17,468 bases of DNA from UBA6136 sp041158345 (GTDB taxonomy: Bacteria > Pseudomonadota > Gammaproteobacteria > Methylococcales > Methylococcaceae), in the NCBI GenBank assembly GCA_041158345.1, contig JBEBBO010000131.1:1-17468 (forward strand). The letters are read 5' to 3'. A model generated the notes under the pieces. The model was not told the DNA's origin and searched no databases. It worked only from the letters and a program-made list of their open reading frames with translations. Shown in pieces: positions 8,017 through 15,530 of this stretch. A program made the position numbers and the translations under genes. The stretch's first letter is position 1; each line of letters opens with the position of its first letter.

Positions 8017-10860
8017 TTATCCTGTGTTCCGCATCCCGGCAGCGATCGCATTGATGGTTCTCAGCATGGGCTTGACCCATGGATTAGCGGTCGAATCTTC
8101 GGACTCCGCTTCACGCAATCGATGTAAGAGTGAGACCTGGATGTGGTTCAGGGGACCGAGGAAGGTATCTCTCCAAGCCATGGAGCTATTGAGTGTCGGA
8201 TTATCCTCAAGCAGCGATTCTGCTCGAGCGACACGCAGGATCCAGTCAACACACGTCTGATATTCCGAAGTAATCAAAGACCAAATGCGCTTCGCGGTCA
8301 TTGGGTCCTGACAAAGGCCCGCATATTGTTTTGCGATATCTGTATCTGACTTCCTGAGTGCCATCTGGGCATTGCTTAAAAGGTTCCGAAAAAAAGGCCA
8401 GTCGGCATACATGGTCTCAAGTACGAGGAGCCGATCCGGTTTTCCCGATGCCCATTCGGCAAGACTGGTTCCTACCCCATACCAAGCCGGAAAGGTTTGT
8501 CTGGATTGTGCCCAGGAGAAAACCCAGCCTATGGCCCTGACGGACTTCTTGGAGCGATCATTTTTCTTCCGATGCGAGGGTCTTGAGCCAATATTAAGTT
8601 GGCTGATTTCACTCAGCGGGGTGGACTCATAAAAGTAATCGATGAATCCGGGTGTTTGCTCTGTGAGGTGCCGATAGTGTCTCTCTCCGATGAGGGCGAG
8701 TTCGGCCATAATCTGAAGGTGCTCGTCATGGGGCTTTGGAACCTCTTGAATGAGGCTCAAGCTGGCCTTCATCAATCCGGTGACCCCCATCGTCAATTCA
8801 TAGACCGCGGTTTCCATGTTGTTATAGCGGTAAAAGAGCACCTCACCTTGCTCGGTGAATTTAATCTGTCCCCGGACCGTATCCGGGGGTTGGGCCAAAA
8901 TAGCCTGATGTGTGGGGCCGCCCCCTCGGCCGACGGTTCCGCCCCGGCCATGAAAGATCCGACACTGAATCCCATGCGCGTCCGTCAATCTGACGATTTG
9001 TTGCTGGGCTTTGTAAAGGCCCCAAGCCGAAGCCATGATGCCGCCATCTTTGCAAGAATCAGAGTAACCCAGCATGATTTCCTGCACGCCACCGGACGCC
9101 GCAACGAGCTCTCGGTAAACCGGATGGGAAAGCAGTGATTCCAGGACCTCTTCGATCCGATGAAGATCATCAATGGTTTCAAAGAGTGGACTGACCTGTA
9201 GGTGACAGAACCAATGCCCACCCACATGACCCAGGAGCCCGCGCTGCTTGGCAAGGACCAAAACTTCGAGGATGTGGCTGGCCTGATGCGTCATCGAAAT
9301 GACGTACTGCCCAAAGCATTGAGCACCAATTTTCGCCCGCATCTCCGCAAGAATTTCGAACACATTGAGCACTTCGCGTGTTGAATCGCTGAGCAAGGAT
9401 TCATCAAATGGCAAGCCGGCCGGGAGGAGGAGTGCTTCTTGTAGACAATTTAAACGCGCGCTTTCGGTCATGCGCAGGTAGTCCAGACCGAGACCGTTCC
9501 TGAAAAGCTCGGCAACGGCCCCGGTATGACGGGAAGATTCCTGTCGAACATCGAGGTGCATCAAGTGGAACCCAAAACTGTCGACGAGCCGAATCAGATC
9601 CTTAAGATCCTCCTCCGCGATTTCGGGATCTCCGTTTTCTCGAAGTGAGTGCTCAATGGTAATGAGGTCGTCATGGAATTCTCTCGCAGAGCCATAGGCC
9701 CGCGGATCGTGGGGTGCCGGCACACCCAGAACTAACCCATCCAACCCTTCAAGTACACGCTCCAGACGATATCGCATCAGTGTGAGCTTATGCCGATAGG
9801 GTTCCTGCAAAAATGGAGACGCCATCAGACTGACCTCGCTTCCGAGCCGATCCCGATCTAACTGAAGGCTAGCCTCAAATTCGTCGGAAAATTGCGCAAG
9901 GTCTTCGGAGTGGGAAAGGAGTTCATGCAGGGCATCAAGGCGTCGTATGTACTCTTGAAGAATGGTGCGCGACTGACGAATCACAGCCATTGCAGTTGTT
10001 GCAGCGGTGACGTTGGGATTTCCATCCCGATCCCCCCCGATCCATGATCCAAACCGAATGAAGCTAGGAATGGTGATTCGAGTTGCCGCGTCGGAACCGT
10101 AGACTTCCCTGACAGCTTCTTCTAAATGGCGGTATGTTCGGGTAATGGCATTAAAAAGTGAAAGCGGGAAGTAGTAGAGCCCTGTGTCTATCTCATCCCC
10201 AACTCCCATGCTTTTTGCGCGCACTTCATCGGTTTTCCACAAGAGTTGAACTTGTCTTTGGAGATCGGCCAAGGCCTCCTTTCTGGCGCCTGACCGGTTG
10301 CCTGCAAGGGAGAGTCTTTCTTGGGAAAGAAAGATGTTTCTCAAAGCGCCCTTGACTGTCCGTCTTTTCGCATCAGTCGGGTGTGCAGTCATGACCGGTT
10401 GATACAGCAGTCGATCGAGGAGCAGATTAAGTTCTTCACCACTGACGCCCTGATGCTTGAGTTGCAAGAGTGTGTCACGGAAGGATCCTGGTCCAAAATC
10501 ACCCAATCGGTCCGCGACCAGACGGCGTTTCTGGACCGAGAGCGACTCTTCGACAATGTTCAAAAGGCTGAAGTAGTGATTAAAGACGCGAATGACCTGG
10601 CTGATCTCCGCAGGTCCCATCCCATCGATCAGGTCCCTGATTTTTCTGAGTCGATTGGGGCTGCCATCCCTTTTGAGTGCAGTGAAGGATCGCTGGAGAA
10701 GTTCAGCCTGTTCAGACGCCCAACCCGCGCCTTGACTGGCGAGTACCCGAGTCAATACCGCCGTCATGACGCGTATGGCGCGCCGCAATTCTTTGTCATG
10801 CTCCTGCCACTCCGATGCGTTTTCGAGCGGAATCAGGCTTTTGATGTCTGCTTGCGTCAT
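8017..10860 (-). CDS. ppc: Phosphoenolpyruvate carboxylase
   Basis: PEP carboxylase irreversibly joins bicarbonate to PEP, giving oxaloacetate for anaplerosis or as a carbon-fixing step. The 947-residue frame has the catalytic histidine in TAHPTDAKRRT (H160), the lysine-bearing GYSDSCKDGGIMAS, the glycine-rich loop FHGRGGTVGRGGGPTH, FIRFGSWIGGDRDGNPNVT, LDVRQES, and the invariant C-terminal end MRNTG. The length fits bacterial enzymes. The ATG at 10858-10860 overlaps the carbonic anhydrase stop (ATGA) and has a strong ribosome site, AGGAGG, ten bases upstream inside that gene. It is followed after 50 bases by cysD. Coupling with carbonic anhydrase makes functional sense because bicarbonate, not CO2, is the substrate. 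Confidence 0.97.
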   Translation of the reverse strand: MTQADIKSLIPLENASEWQEHDKELRRAIRVMTAVLTRVLASQGAGWASEQAELLQRSFTALKRDGSPNRLRKIRDLIDGMGPAEISQVIRVFNHYFSLLNIVEESLSVQKRRLVADRLGDFGPGSFRDTLLQLKHQGVSGEELNLLLDRLLYQPVMTAHPTDAKRRTVKGALRNIFLSQERLSLAGNRSGARKEALADLQRQVQLLWKTDEVRAKSMGVGDEIDTGLYYFPLSLFNAITRTYRHLEEAVREVYGSDAATRITIPSFIRFGSWIGGDRDGNPNVTAATTAMAVIRQSRTILQEYIRRLDALHELLSHSEDLAQFSDEFEASLQLDRDRLGSEVSLMASPFLQEPYRHKLTLMRYRLERVLEGLDGLVLGVPAPHDPRAYGSAREFHDDLITIEHSLRENGDPEIAEEDLKDLIRLVDSFGFHLMHLDVRQESSRHTGAVAELFRNGLGLDYLRMTESARLNCLQEALLLPAGLPFDESLLSDSTREVLNVFEILAEMRAKIGAQCFGQYVISMTHQASHILEVLVLAKQRGLLGHVGGHWFCHLQVSPLFETIDDLHRIEEVLESLLSHPVYRELVAASGGVQEIMLGYSDSCKDGGIMASAWGLYKAQQQIVRLTDAHGIQCRIFHGRGGTVGRGGGPTHQAILAQPPDTVRGQIKFTEQGEVLFYRYNNMETAVYELTMGVTGLMKASLSLIQEVPKPHDEHLQIMAELALIGERHYRHLTEQTPGFIDYFYESTPLSEISQLNIGSRPSHRKKNDRSKKSVRAIGWVFSWAQSRQTFPAWYGVGTSLAEWASGKPDRLLVLETMYADWPFFRNLLSNAQMALRKSDTDIAKQYAGLCQDPMTAKRIWSLITSEYQTCVDWILRVARAESLLEDNPTLNSSMAWRDTFLGPLNHIQVSLLHRLREAESEDSTANPWVKPMLRTINAIAAGMRNTG

Positions 10861-11531
10861 ATGGTCAAAACCTCCTGAGGACGCCTTGAGGGCGCATCTG
10901 CCGTGATTTCTTGAGTGCCAACAGGCATGAATTGTCGCTTGTCAGGTTGATATCCAAAGATTTCACCTGTTTCGAATTTGTAGACCCATCCATGGATTCG
11001 GATGCAGCCTTGCGCCAGTGCTGTGGCGATGCTGGGATGGGTGCGGAGGTTTTCCATCTGTGCGAGAACGTTTTCCTGTATCGCAACATTCAAAAGTTCT
11101 TCTTGGGGTTTGGATCCGTAAAGTTCTGTCACGATTCTTCGAGTGACCTCTGCATGTTCAAGCCATCGGTTAAGAGCCGGAAAATCCCGGGTCTTTTCGG
11201 GTCGAAGAAGACCATCCATGGCACCGCAATGCGAATGGCCGCAGACAATCACGTCCTTTACCTTCAGACCTTTGACGGCAAACTCGATGGTTGCTGCCTC
11301 ACCCCCTCCGGTCCCGGGACAGTAGGGCGGGACCAGATTTCCTGCGTTACGCAGGATGAAAAGATCCCCTGGCTGTGTCTGAGTCAGCAGATTGGGATTG
11401 ATTCTGGAATCTGAACAGGTGATGAAGAGTGTCTCGGGACTTTGCCCCTCGGAGAGGCGTTGGAACAATTCCTGTTGGGTCCCAAATACGGTCTGCTGGA
11501 AATGATGCAGACCTTCGATAAGTTTTTGCAT
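10857..11531 (-). CDS. Beta-class carbonic anhydrase
   Basis: Interconverts CO2 and bicarbonate. The 224-residue protein has the beta-class zinc site: C39 with D41 and R43 in CSDSR, and H99 and C102 in CGHSHCGAMDG. Also present are LFILRNAGNLVPP and the C-terminal segment IHGWVYKFETGEIFGY. No signal peptide is seen, so it should be cytoplasmic. It is the first gene of the minus-strand operon and overlaps the PEP carboxylase start by four bases, which suggests that its job is to feed bicarbonate to that enzyme. The ribosome site is weak (GGAA). A predicted promoter with a palindrome over the -35 element lies just upstream, next to a divergent LysR-type regulator. The symbol can or cynT is possible, but I cannot separate them by sequence. 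Confidence 0.95.
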   Translation of the reverse strand: MQKLIEGLHHFQQTVFGTQQELFQRLSEGQSPETLFITCSDSRINPNLLTQTQPGDLFILRNAGNLVPPYCPGTGGGEAATIEFAVKGLKVKDVIVCGHSHCGAMDGLLRPEKTRDFPALNRWLEHAEVTRRIVTELYGSKPQEELLNVAIQENVLAQMENLRTHPSIATALAQGCIRIHGWVYKFETGEIFGYQPDKRQFMPVGTQEITADAPSRRPQEVLTI

Positions 11532-11578
11532 GGGCTGATTCCATTGACTCTTGCGCTTCGGTGGCGCGGTGGATCAAC

Positions 11579-11607
11579 AGAATAGATTTACTGTTTCTGA
11601 TAGTAAA
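11579..11607 (-). promoter_or_regulatory. Predicted sigma-70-type promoter of the carbonic anhydrase operon
   Basis: On the minus strand there is TTTACT (11607-11602) as a -35 box, a 17-base spacer, and TATTCT (11584-11579) as a -10 box. Each matches the consensus at four of six positions. Transcription would start near 11572, leaving a leader of about 40 bases. The -35 box lies within the palindrome at 11586-11608, so a bound regulator could affect polymerase directly. Confidence 0.45.
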
Positions 11608-11608
11608 T
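11586..11608. promoter_or_regulatory. Inverted repeat overlapping the carbonic anhydrase -35 box
   Basis: Seven-base arms ATTTACT and AGTAAAT are separated by nine bases. The centre lies about 40 bases (roughly four helical turns) from the centre of the second palindrome at 11628-11646. Paired dyads in a divergent LysR-type promoter are commonly recognition and activation sites; assignment to the adjacent regulator is inference. Confidence 0.45.
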
Positions 11609-11627
11609 TTGAATATAACTTGCGTAT

Positions 11628-11646
11628 GATTAGAAAAAATCTAATC
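11628..11646. promoter_or_regulatory. Perfect LysR-box-like palindrome before the regulator gene
   Basis: GATTAGA-AAAAA-TCTAATC is a perfect dyad with seven-base arms and a five-base spacer. It contains the LysR-type T-N11-A pattern (TAGA ... TCTA). It ends nine bases before the chosen start codon of the NhaR-like regulator, a position suited to autoregulation. Most of it recurs upstream of the ABC export operon. Confidence 0.5.
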
Positions 11647-11655
11647 AATACGCGT

Positions 11656-12582
11656 ATGCAGCGGATCAACTACCATCACCTCTATTACTTCTGGACCGTC
11701 GTGAATGAGGGGTCTATTGCCAGAGCCTCTGAAAAGCTCCATCTGACGCAGCCCACCATCAGTAGCCAGATCACCCAATTTGAGCAGACGATAGATCACA
11801 CCTTATTTGAGCGGACGGGCCGAAACCTGCGACTCACTGAGACCGGCCGGGATGTTTTTGACTACGCGGAAGAGATCTTTTCGATTGGGAGAGAGTTGAC
11901 CCAATATCTGAGTGGTCGTGCCATGGGAAAGGGCTATCGACTGCATGTCGGAATTGCGGATATGTTGCCCAAACTGGTCGTGATGGAACTTCTGAAACCC
12001 GCACTTCACCTCGAAGTTCCGGTCAAGCTACATTGCCACGAAGACAAGCCAGAAAGACTCATTAACGAACTGACGCTTCATGCAATCGACCTCGTTTTGA
12101 CGACCGGTCCTTTGACCATCAAACCGGTCAGTGGAATTTTCAGTCATTTTCTTGCCGAATCGCCGATGGTGGTTTTCGGGACGCCTGACCTCGTTGATGC
12201 ATATCGAGAAGGATTTCCACAGAGCCTCAATGGGGCCCCGTTCCTGATGCCAGGCGGGCACCCAGGGCTCCGTCAAGATCTCGACCGCTGGTGTGAAGAA
12301 AAGGGGATCTGGCCGGAGGTTCGGGCTGAAATTTCGGACAGTGCACTCTTGAAGACGTTTGGCGCAGAGGGCATTGGCTTTTTTTTGGCGCCTCAAATTG
12401 TTCAGGATGTGATCATCGATCAGTACGCTGTGGTCCCCTTGGGGGTTATCGAGGGGATACGCGAGAAGTTCTATCTCCTTTCCGCGCAAAGAAAGGTCAA
12501 TCACCCCGCCTTGATAGCGATTCTTGAGCATGCCCAAGATCTCTCGGATGATCGATTCAAACATGCGAATCAACCGGGATAA
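11656..12582 (+). CDS. LysR-family transcriptional regulator, NhaR-like
   Basis: A DNA-binding regulator with an N-terminal winged helix-turn-helix (NYHHLYYFWTVVNEGSIARASEKLHLTQPTISSQI) and a C-terminal effector domain. The opening INYHHLYYFW, VGIADMLPKLV, and the stretch ALLKTFGAEGIGFFLAP resemble E. coli NhaR rather than a generic LysR protein. I chose ATG at 11656, giving 308 residues, because it aligns with the NhaR start. The frame is open upstream, with in-frame ATGs at 11626 and 11551. No good ribosome site precedes 11656 or 11626. A possible -10 box TATAAC (11614-11619) would put the transcript start almost on the ATG at 11626, so a leaderless start there is possible. It is divergent from the carbonic anhydrase operon and has two palindromes between. 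It likely controls itself and that operon. The effector is unknown; sodium sensing should not be assumed. Confidence 0.88.
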   Translation: MQRINYHHLYYFWTVVNEGSIARASEKLHLTQPTISSQITQFEQTIDHTLFERTGRNLRLTETGRDVFDYAEEIFSIGRELTQYLSGRAMGKGYRLHVGIADMLPKLVVMELLKPALHLEVPVKLHCHEDKPERLINELTLHAIDLVLTTGPLTIKPVSGIFSHFLAESPMVVFGTPDLVDAYREGFPQSLNGAPFLMPGGHPGLRQDLDRWCEEKGIWPEVRAEISDSALLKTFGAEGIGFFLAPQIVQDVIIDQYAVVPLGVIEGIREKFYLLSAQRKVNHPALIAILEHAQDLSDDRFKHANQPG

Positions 12583-12629
12583 GGCTTTCCCCCGGGGTTT
12601 CTTACTAAGTTGGGCGTAGTGAACTCTCC

Positions 12630-12675
12630 TCAAGATGTCGGATCTGACTTGGAAAAGGGGAGAGAGGCATCTTGA
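12630..12675 (+). promoter_or_regulatory. Inverted repeat overlapping the TTG start of the MFS gene
   Basis: TCAAGATG (12630-12637) is complementary to CATCTTGA (12668-12675), which contains the TTG start codon. The 30-base loop holds the ribosome site GGGGAGAGAGG (12657-12667). A second pairing, CTCTCC (12624-12629) with GGAGAG (12659-12664), would cover the ribosome site instead. The two pairings cannot form together as nested helices. This could limit translation, but it may be chance. Confidence 0.3.
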
Positions 12676-13889
12676 AAAAACGTACGCAACGGAAACGGTC
12701 TGCGCGAAGCGAAAAAAAGATCCCTGAGAGCGTCTGGTCCATCAGTTTTTCAAGTTTTCTGATGGATGTGTCCTCGGAAATGGTGAACGCATTTTTGCCC
12801 CTTTTCATCATGGCCACCCATGGCACCAGTGCTTCTACCGTCGGATTGATGGAGGGCCTGATCGAATCCAAGGGCTTTATTGTCAAGTTCTTTTCCGGTG
12901 CGTACTCGGATTTCACGGGCAAGCGAAAACGGCTCGCCGTCATTGGCTATGCCATGGGAACCCTCACGAAGCCTTTTTACGCGTTGGATCTGTCCTTGGA
13001 GTCGTTGATCGGCGCTCGAATTGTGGATCGCGTGGGTAAGGGGGTCAGAGGTCCCCCGCGAGATGCGTTGATTGCCGATTTGACCCCTGTAAGGCGAAGA
13101 GGGGCTGCGTTTGGGTTGAGGCAGTTCATGGACACCGCAGGGGCACTTGTGGGTCCGCTACTTGCAACTGCCATCCTTTGGCTGATCAACGACGACTATC
13201 AGATGGTGTTCCTGGTAGCAGCGCTACCTGGAATCTGGTCAGTCTGGATTCTCCAGCGGAAGGTTAAGGAGCCCGAGCGCATCCGCTTGAGGCCTCGCAT
13301 TCCTCAGACGAGGAAAATCTGGATACCGCCGTTACCCGCAACATTCTGGTGGGTCTGCCTCATGGGGGCGGCTTTGTGTTTGGCCCGCGTCGGTCAGGCC
13401 TTTGTGATTTTGCGCATTGAGGAGTCGGGCGTACCCGTTTGGCAAATTCCGCTGCTTTTGGTAGCCACCAATCTCATGTTTGCAGTGTCCGCCTATCCCT
13501 TCGGACGGCTTTCCGATCGAATCAGCCATCGGTTGATCTTGGGGATTGGGACTATCGCTCTAATTGGCACCGATTTGTTGTTCGCCGCATCCGGTGATCA
13601 AAAACTGGTGACGGCAGCAGCCCTTCTTTTCGGTTTGCACCTAGGGATGACCCAAAGCCCTCTGTCCAGAATGATCGTTGATTCAGCTCCCGAATCGCTT
13701 CGGGGAACTGCATTCGGGGTGTTTCACTTGTTTTGGGGACTGGCAATGCTGCTGTCCAGCACGTGCGTTGGCTTTTTCTGGGAGCGTCATGGGTCGGCTG
13801 CTACGTTTCAATACGCGGCAATCATCGCCATGATCCTTTTGGCGTTTATTTCCTTGGCGCCACAGCCGGGTCAGAGCAACAAAGGGTGA
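12672..13889 (+). CDS. Major facilitator superfamily transporter
   Basis: A 405-residue polytopic inner-membrane protein with about 12 hydrophobic segments. It has the MFS motif A form GAYSDFTGKRKRL in the loop between helices 2 and 3, and a distinctive RIVDRVGKGVRGPPRDALIAD stretch in the next cytoplasmic loop, typical of a subgroup of uncharacterised MFS exporters. A second, weaker motif A appears in the C-terminal half (FGRLSDRISHRL). The first 16 residues are strongly basic (MKKRTQRKRSARSEKK), consistent with a cytoplasmic N-terminus. The start is TTG at 12672, supported by a strong ribosome site (GGGGAGAGAGG) four bases away and by no suitable ATG. It follows the NhaR-like gene by 89 bases with no clear terminator, so co-transcription is likely. 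The substrate cannot be told from sequence; drug, metal or small organic efflux are all possible. Confidence 0.88.
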   Translation: MKKRTQRKRSARSEKKIPESVWSISFSSFLMDVSSEMVNAFLPLFIMATHGTSASTVGLMEGLIESKGFIVKFFSGAYSDFTGKRKRLAVIGYAMGTLTKPFYALDLSLESLIGARIVDRVGKGVRGPPRDALIADLTPVRRRGAAFGLRQFMDTAGALVGPLLATAILWLINDDYQMVFLVAALPGIWSVWILQRKVKEPERIRLRPRIPQTRKIWIPPLPATFWWVCLMGAALCLARVGQAFVILRIEESGVPVWQIPLLLVATNLMFAVSAYPFGRLSDRISHRLILGIGTIALIGTDLLFAASGDQKLVTAAALLFGLHLGMTQSPLSRMIVDSAPESLRGTAFGVFHLFWGLAMLLSSTCVGFFWERHGSAATFQYAAIIAMILLAFISLAPQPGQSNKG

Positions 13890-14218
13890 AATCGTCAGAG
13901 ACGGAGGACTGTGGGATCGCAGAGGGATTTTTGACGGCGTTCTTGCCTTGAGGGATCGGGTCCGAGCCTCAGCGGCTTGGTTGTCCGCCCCGATGAAGAC
14001 GGGTGGATGAGAAGTGACCGGCGAACAATTGGTGTGACTGGAAGCCAGCCCCTTTGTTCTTATTCGCTCGCCGGGTAATTTCAATCCATCAGAGCATTAA
14101 TCTGCTTCTTATTTTGACTTCCGGAAGGAATCGGAAGCCCGCGAATTCTGCACGACTTCTATCGCTTTAACGATACGTAAACCCACGTAGATTTATGGGT
14201 GATCCTGGAGTTTTAGAC
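13890..14218. other. Intergenic region between convergent MFS and photocyclase genes
   Basis: I see no credible gene in these 329 bases. Open frames here are extensions of antisense shadows of the MFS gene. Short dyads are present: CCGAGCC/GGCTTGG (13962-13980), CTTCCG/CGGAAG near 14120-14140, and ACCCA/TGGGT near 14180-14200, the last followed by TTT on the minus strand. These may help terminate the two converging transcripts, but none has a strong T tract. Confidence 0.5.
13962..13980 (+). terminator. Possible weak terminator hairpin after the MFS gene
   Basis: CCGAGCC-TCAGC-GGCTTGG forms a seven-base-pair stem with one G-U pair and a five-base loop, 72 bases after the MFS stop. It is followed only by TTGTCC, so the T tract is poor and termination is uncertain. 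Confidence 0.3.
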
Positions 14219-15289
14219 TCAGCACGCACAATTTCTTCGATGTTCTTCGGTTGTGCTTAGAACCTGGCCAATCATCTCGTCGACAGTGCGGGTATCGAGA
14301 GCCAGATCATCGTTGATACTGAAAAATGCCGAGTTTTCGATTTGTCCTTTCAGCTGGAACTCTCCCAAGAAATCCCATTGCCACTCAGTCTGGCATGCCT
14401 GCATGACGGTTTTTTCAACCATGAGCGCTCGACCTGTAGAGCGAGTCATCCCCACCATTCGAGACGCTCTATTTACGGTATTTCCAAGGATGGTGTAGTC
14501 CAGTTTCATTGAGCTACCGAAATTACCCACAATAACGGGTCCAATTGAAAGGCCAAATCCGCCGTACAAAAAGTTCCGCAGTCGACACTGAGCCGCATTT
14601 GCTCGCAAAGTTCTCAGTTCATTCAGGGACTCCAGGCAACAAATGACCGCTGCATCCGCTTGTTCAGGGCTGAAATAGGCGAGGACCTTATCCCCAATAT
14701 ATTTATTGATCTGCCCGCCATGTCGGATCACGGCATTCGATAGCACCTCCAGAAAACAGCTTGCGTGATCAGCAACCTCTTCTGTCGAATAGAAGCTGGA
14801 AAGCGCGTCAAATGCCGCAATGTCGCCAAATAGCACCACCTTGTTTTCCATTTGGTGGGGTGTTTCGAGCGGATTGGCGCCTTTGAACAGGAGGTCGAGT
14901 ACGGCGGGCTGGGTGTATCGCCCCAGGATGGATCGTGATTCGGCCAAGGTTGCCAACATCATTCGAATGGCCAGAACGAGCGTGTCATTGATCGTATCGA
15001 GAAAGACGGTCCGCATGGACCAATCGGCAAATTGCCTTTCAAGATCAAACTGTTCAACCTTCAGGAGTTGAATGTCCTTGTGACGAGGGTCTTTGCGAAT
15101 GCGCTCCATGACCTGATCGACGGCATCCTCAGGTCCTTCCAGAATCTGAAAGAAAAAATCACCGCAGAGTAGTAGGACACCTGTGACCGCCACCTTTGCG
15201 TTGTTATGAGCGGAGATCCTTGAAATCTGATCCAGTTCGTCTTGCGTCATCTTCGAAGTAGCCGAACTGACGTAGGTGACTCTTTTCAT
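14219..15289 (-). CDS. BLUF-domain photoactivated adenylate cyclase (bPAC-like)
   Basis: A 356-residue fusion of an N-terminal BLUF blue-light flavin domain (about 1-100) and a C-terminal class III nucleotidyl cyclase (about 145-330). Compared from memory with Beggiatoa bPAC (350 residues), the two line up nearly without gaps. BLUF residues include Y6 (MKRVTY), N29/N30 (HNNAKVAVTG), Q48 (FFQILEG) and W90-S-M. The cyclase keeps both metal aspartates, D156 (LFGDIAAF) and D200 (KYIGDKV), plus K196 and T266 at the positions that set ATP specificity in bPAC, and N273 and R277 (NRASR). It should make cAMP in blue light, in the cytoplasm. The start ATG at 15289 has AGGAG about ten bases upstream, preceded by a run of 11 A. 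It looks monocistronic. No cAMP receptor or cAMP phosphodiesterase gene is in the window. Confidence 0.93.
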   Translation of the reverse strand: MKRVTYVSSATSKMTQDELDQISRISAHNNAKVAVTGVLLLCGDFFFQILEGPEDAVDQVMERIRKDPRHKDIQLLKVEQFDLERQFADWSMRTVFLDTINDTLVLAIRMMLATLAESRSILGRYTQPAVLDLLFKGANPLETPHQMENKVVLFGDIAAFDALSSFYSTEEVADHASCFLEVLSNAVIRHGGQINKYIGDKVLAYFSPEQADAAVICCLESLNELRTLRANAAQCRLRNFLYGGFGLSIGPVIVGNFGSSMKLDYTILGNTVNRASRMVGMTRSTGRALMVEKTVMQACQTEWQWDFLGEFQLKGQIENSAFFSINDDLALDTRTVDEMIGQVLSTTEEHRRNCAC

Positions 15290-15530
15290 TTCGATCTGGC
15301 TCCTTTCTTTTTTTTTTTATGGGCCATTCCTGCGCGTTTGCAGGATGTGGTGACATGAGAGGCGAATGGTATTCGGATTTCAGTTCCGAAATGGTTTTTT
15401 TCCTCGTCCTACTGAACTTTACAAATACCAACTGTCTTAGTAGGAAATCCTCGTTTTTCGACCCCCCTAGTCCGCGTCGATGATCCCCGATCTCGATGCG
15501 GATTTTTTTATTCCTCCGGAAGGGTTTGTT
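15290..15530 (+). ncRNA. Structured intergenic region; candidate plus-strand small RNA or tandem terminators
   Basis: I find no credible gene on either strand in these 241 bases, but the plus strand has an orderly series of hairpins. TCCTGC/GCAGGA lies at 15328-15345. CGAAT-GGT-ATTCG (15363-15375) competes with TTCGGA/TCCGAA (15372-15390), which is followed four bases later by seven T (15395-15401). TCCTACTGA/TTAGTAGGA (15407-15445, nine pairs with one G-U) is followed by TTTTT at 15454-15458. Last comes the very strong terminator at 15471-15509. This suggests a short plus-strand transcript divergent from the photocyclase gene. No clear promoter was found. It could instead simply block antisense transcription. 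The minus strand of the region is the leader of the photocyclase gene. Confidence 0.35.
15471..15509 (+). terminator. Strong intrinsic terminator on the plus strand
   Basis: TCCGCGTCGA (15471-15480) pairs with TCGATGCGGA (15493-15502), ten pairs with one G-U. After one bulged T, GATC/GATC adds four more pairs around a CCC loop. Seven T follow immediately (15503-15509). In the minus direction the stem has no T tract after it, so it works only on plus-strand transcription. The nearest plus-strand gene upstream ends at 13889. Confidence 0.8.

Noticed and set aside
12028..12633. 201-residue minus frame opposite the NhaR-like gene
   Set aside because: Antisense shadow of the regulator's effector domain, with no family character.
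13683..14084. 133-residue minus frame reaching into the MFS/photocyclase gap
   Set aside because: Half of it is antisense to the MFS gene. It is rich in S, R, K and P, with no domain and no ribosome site I could find.
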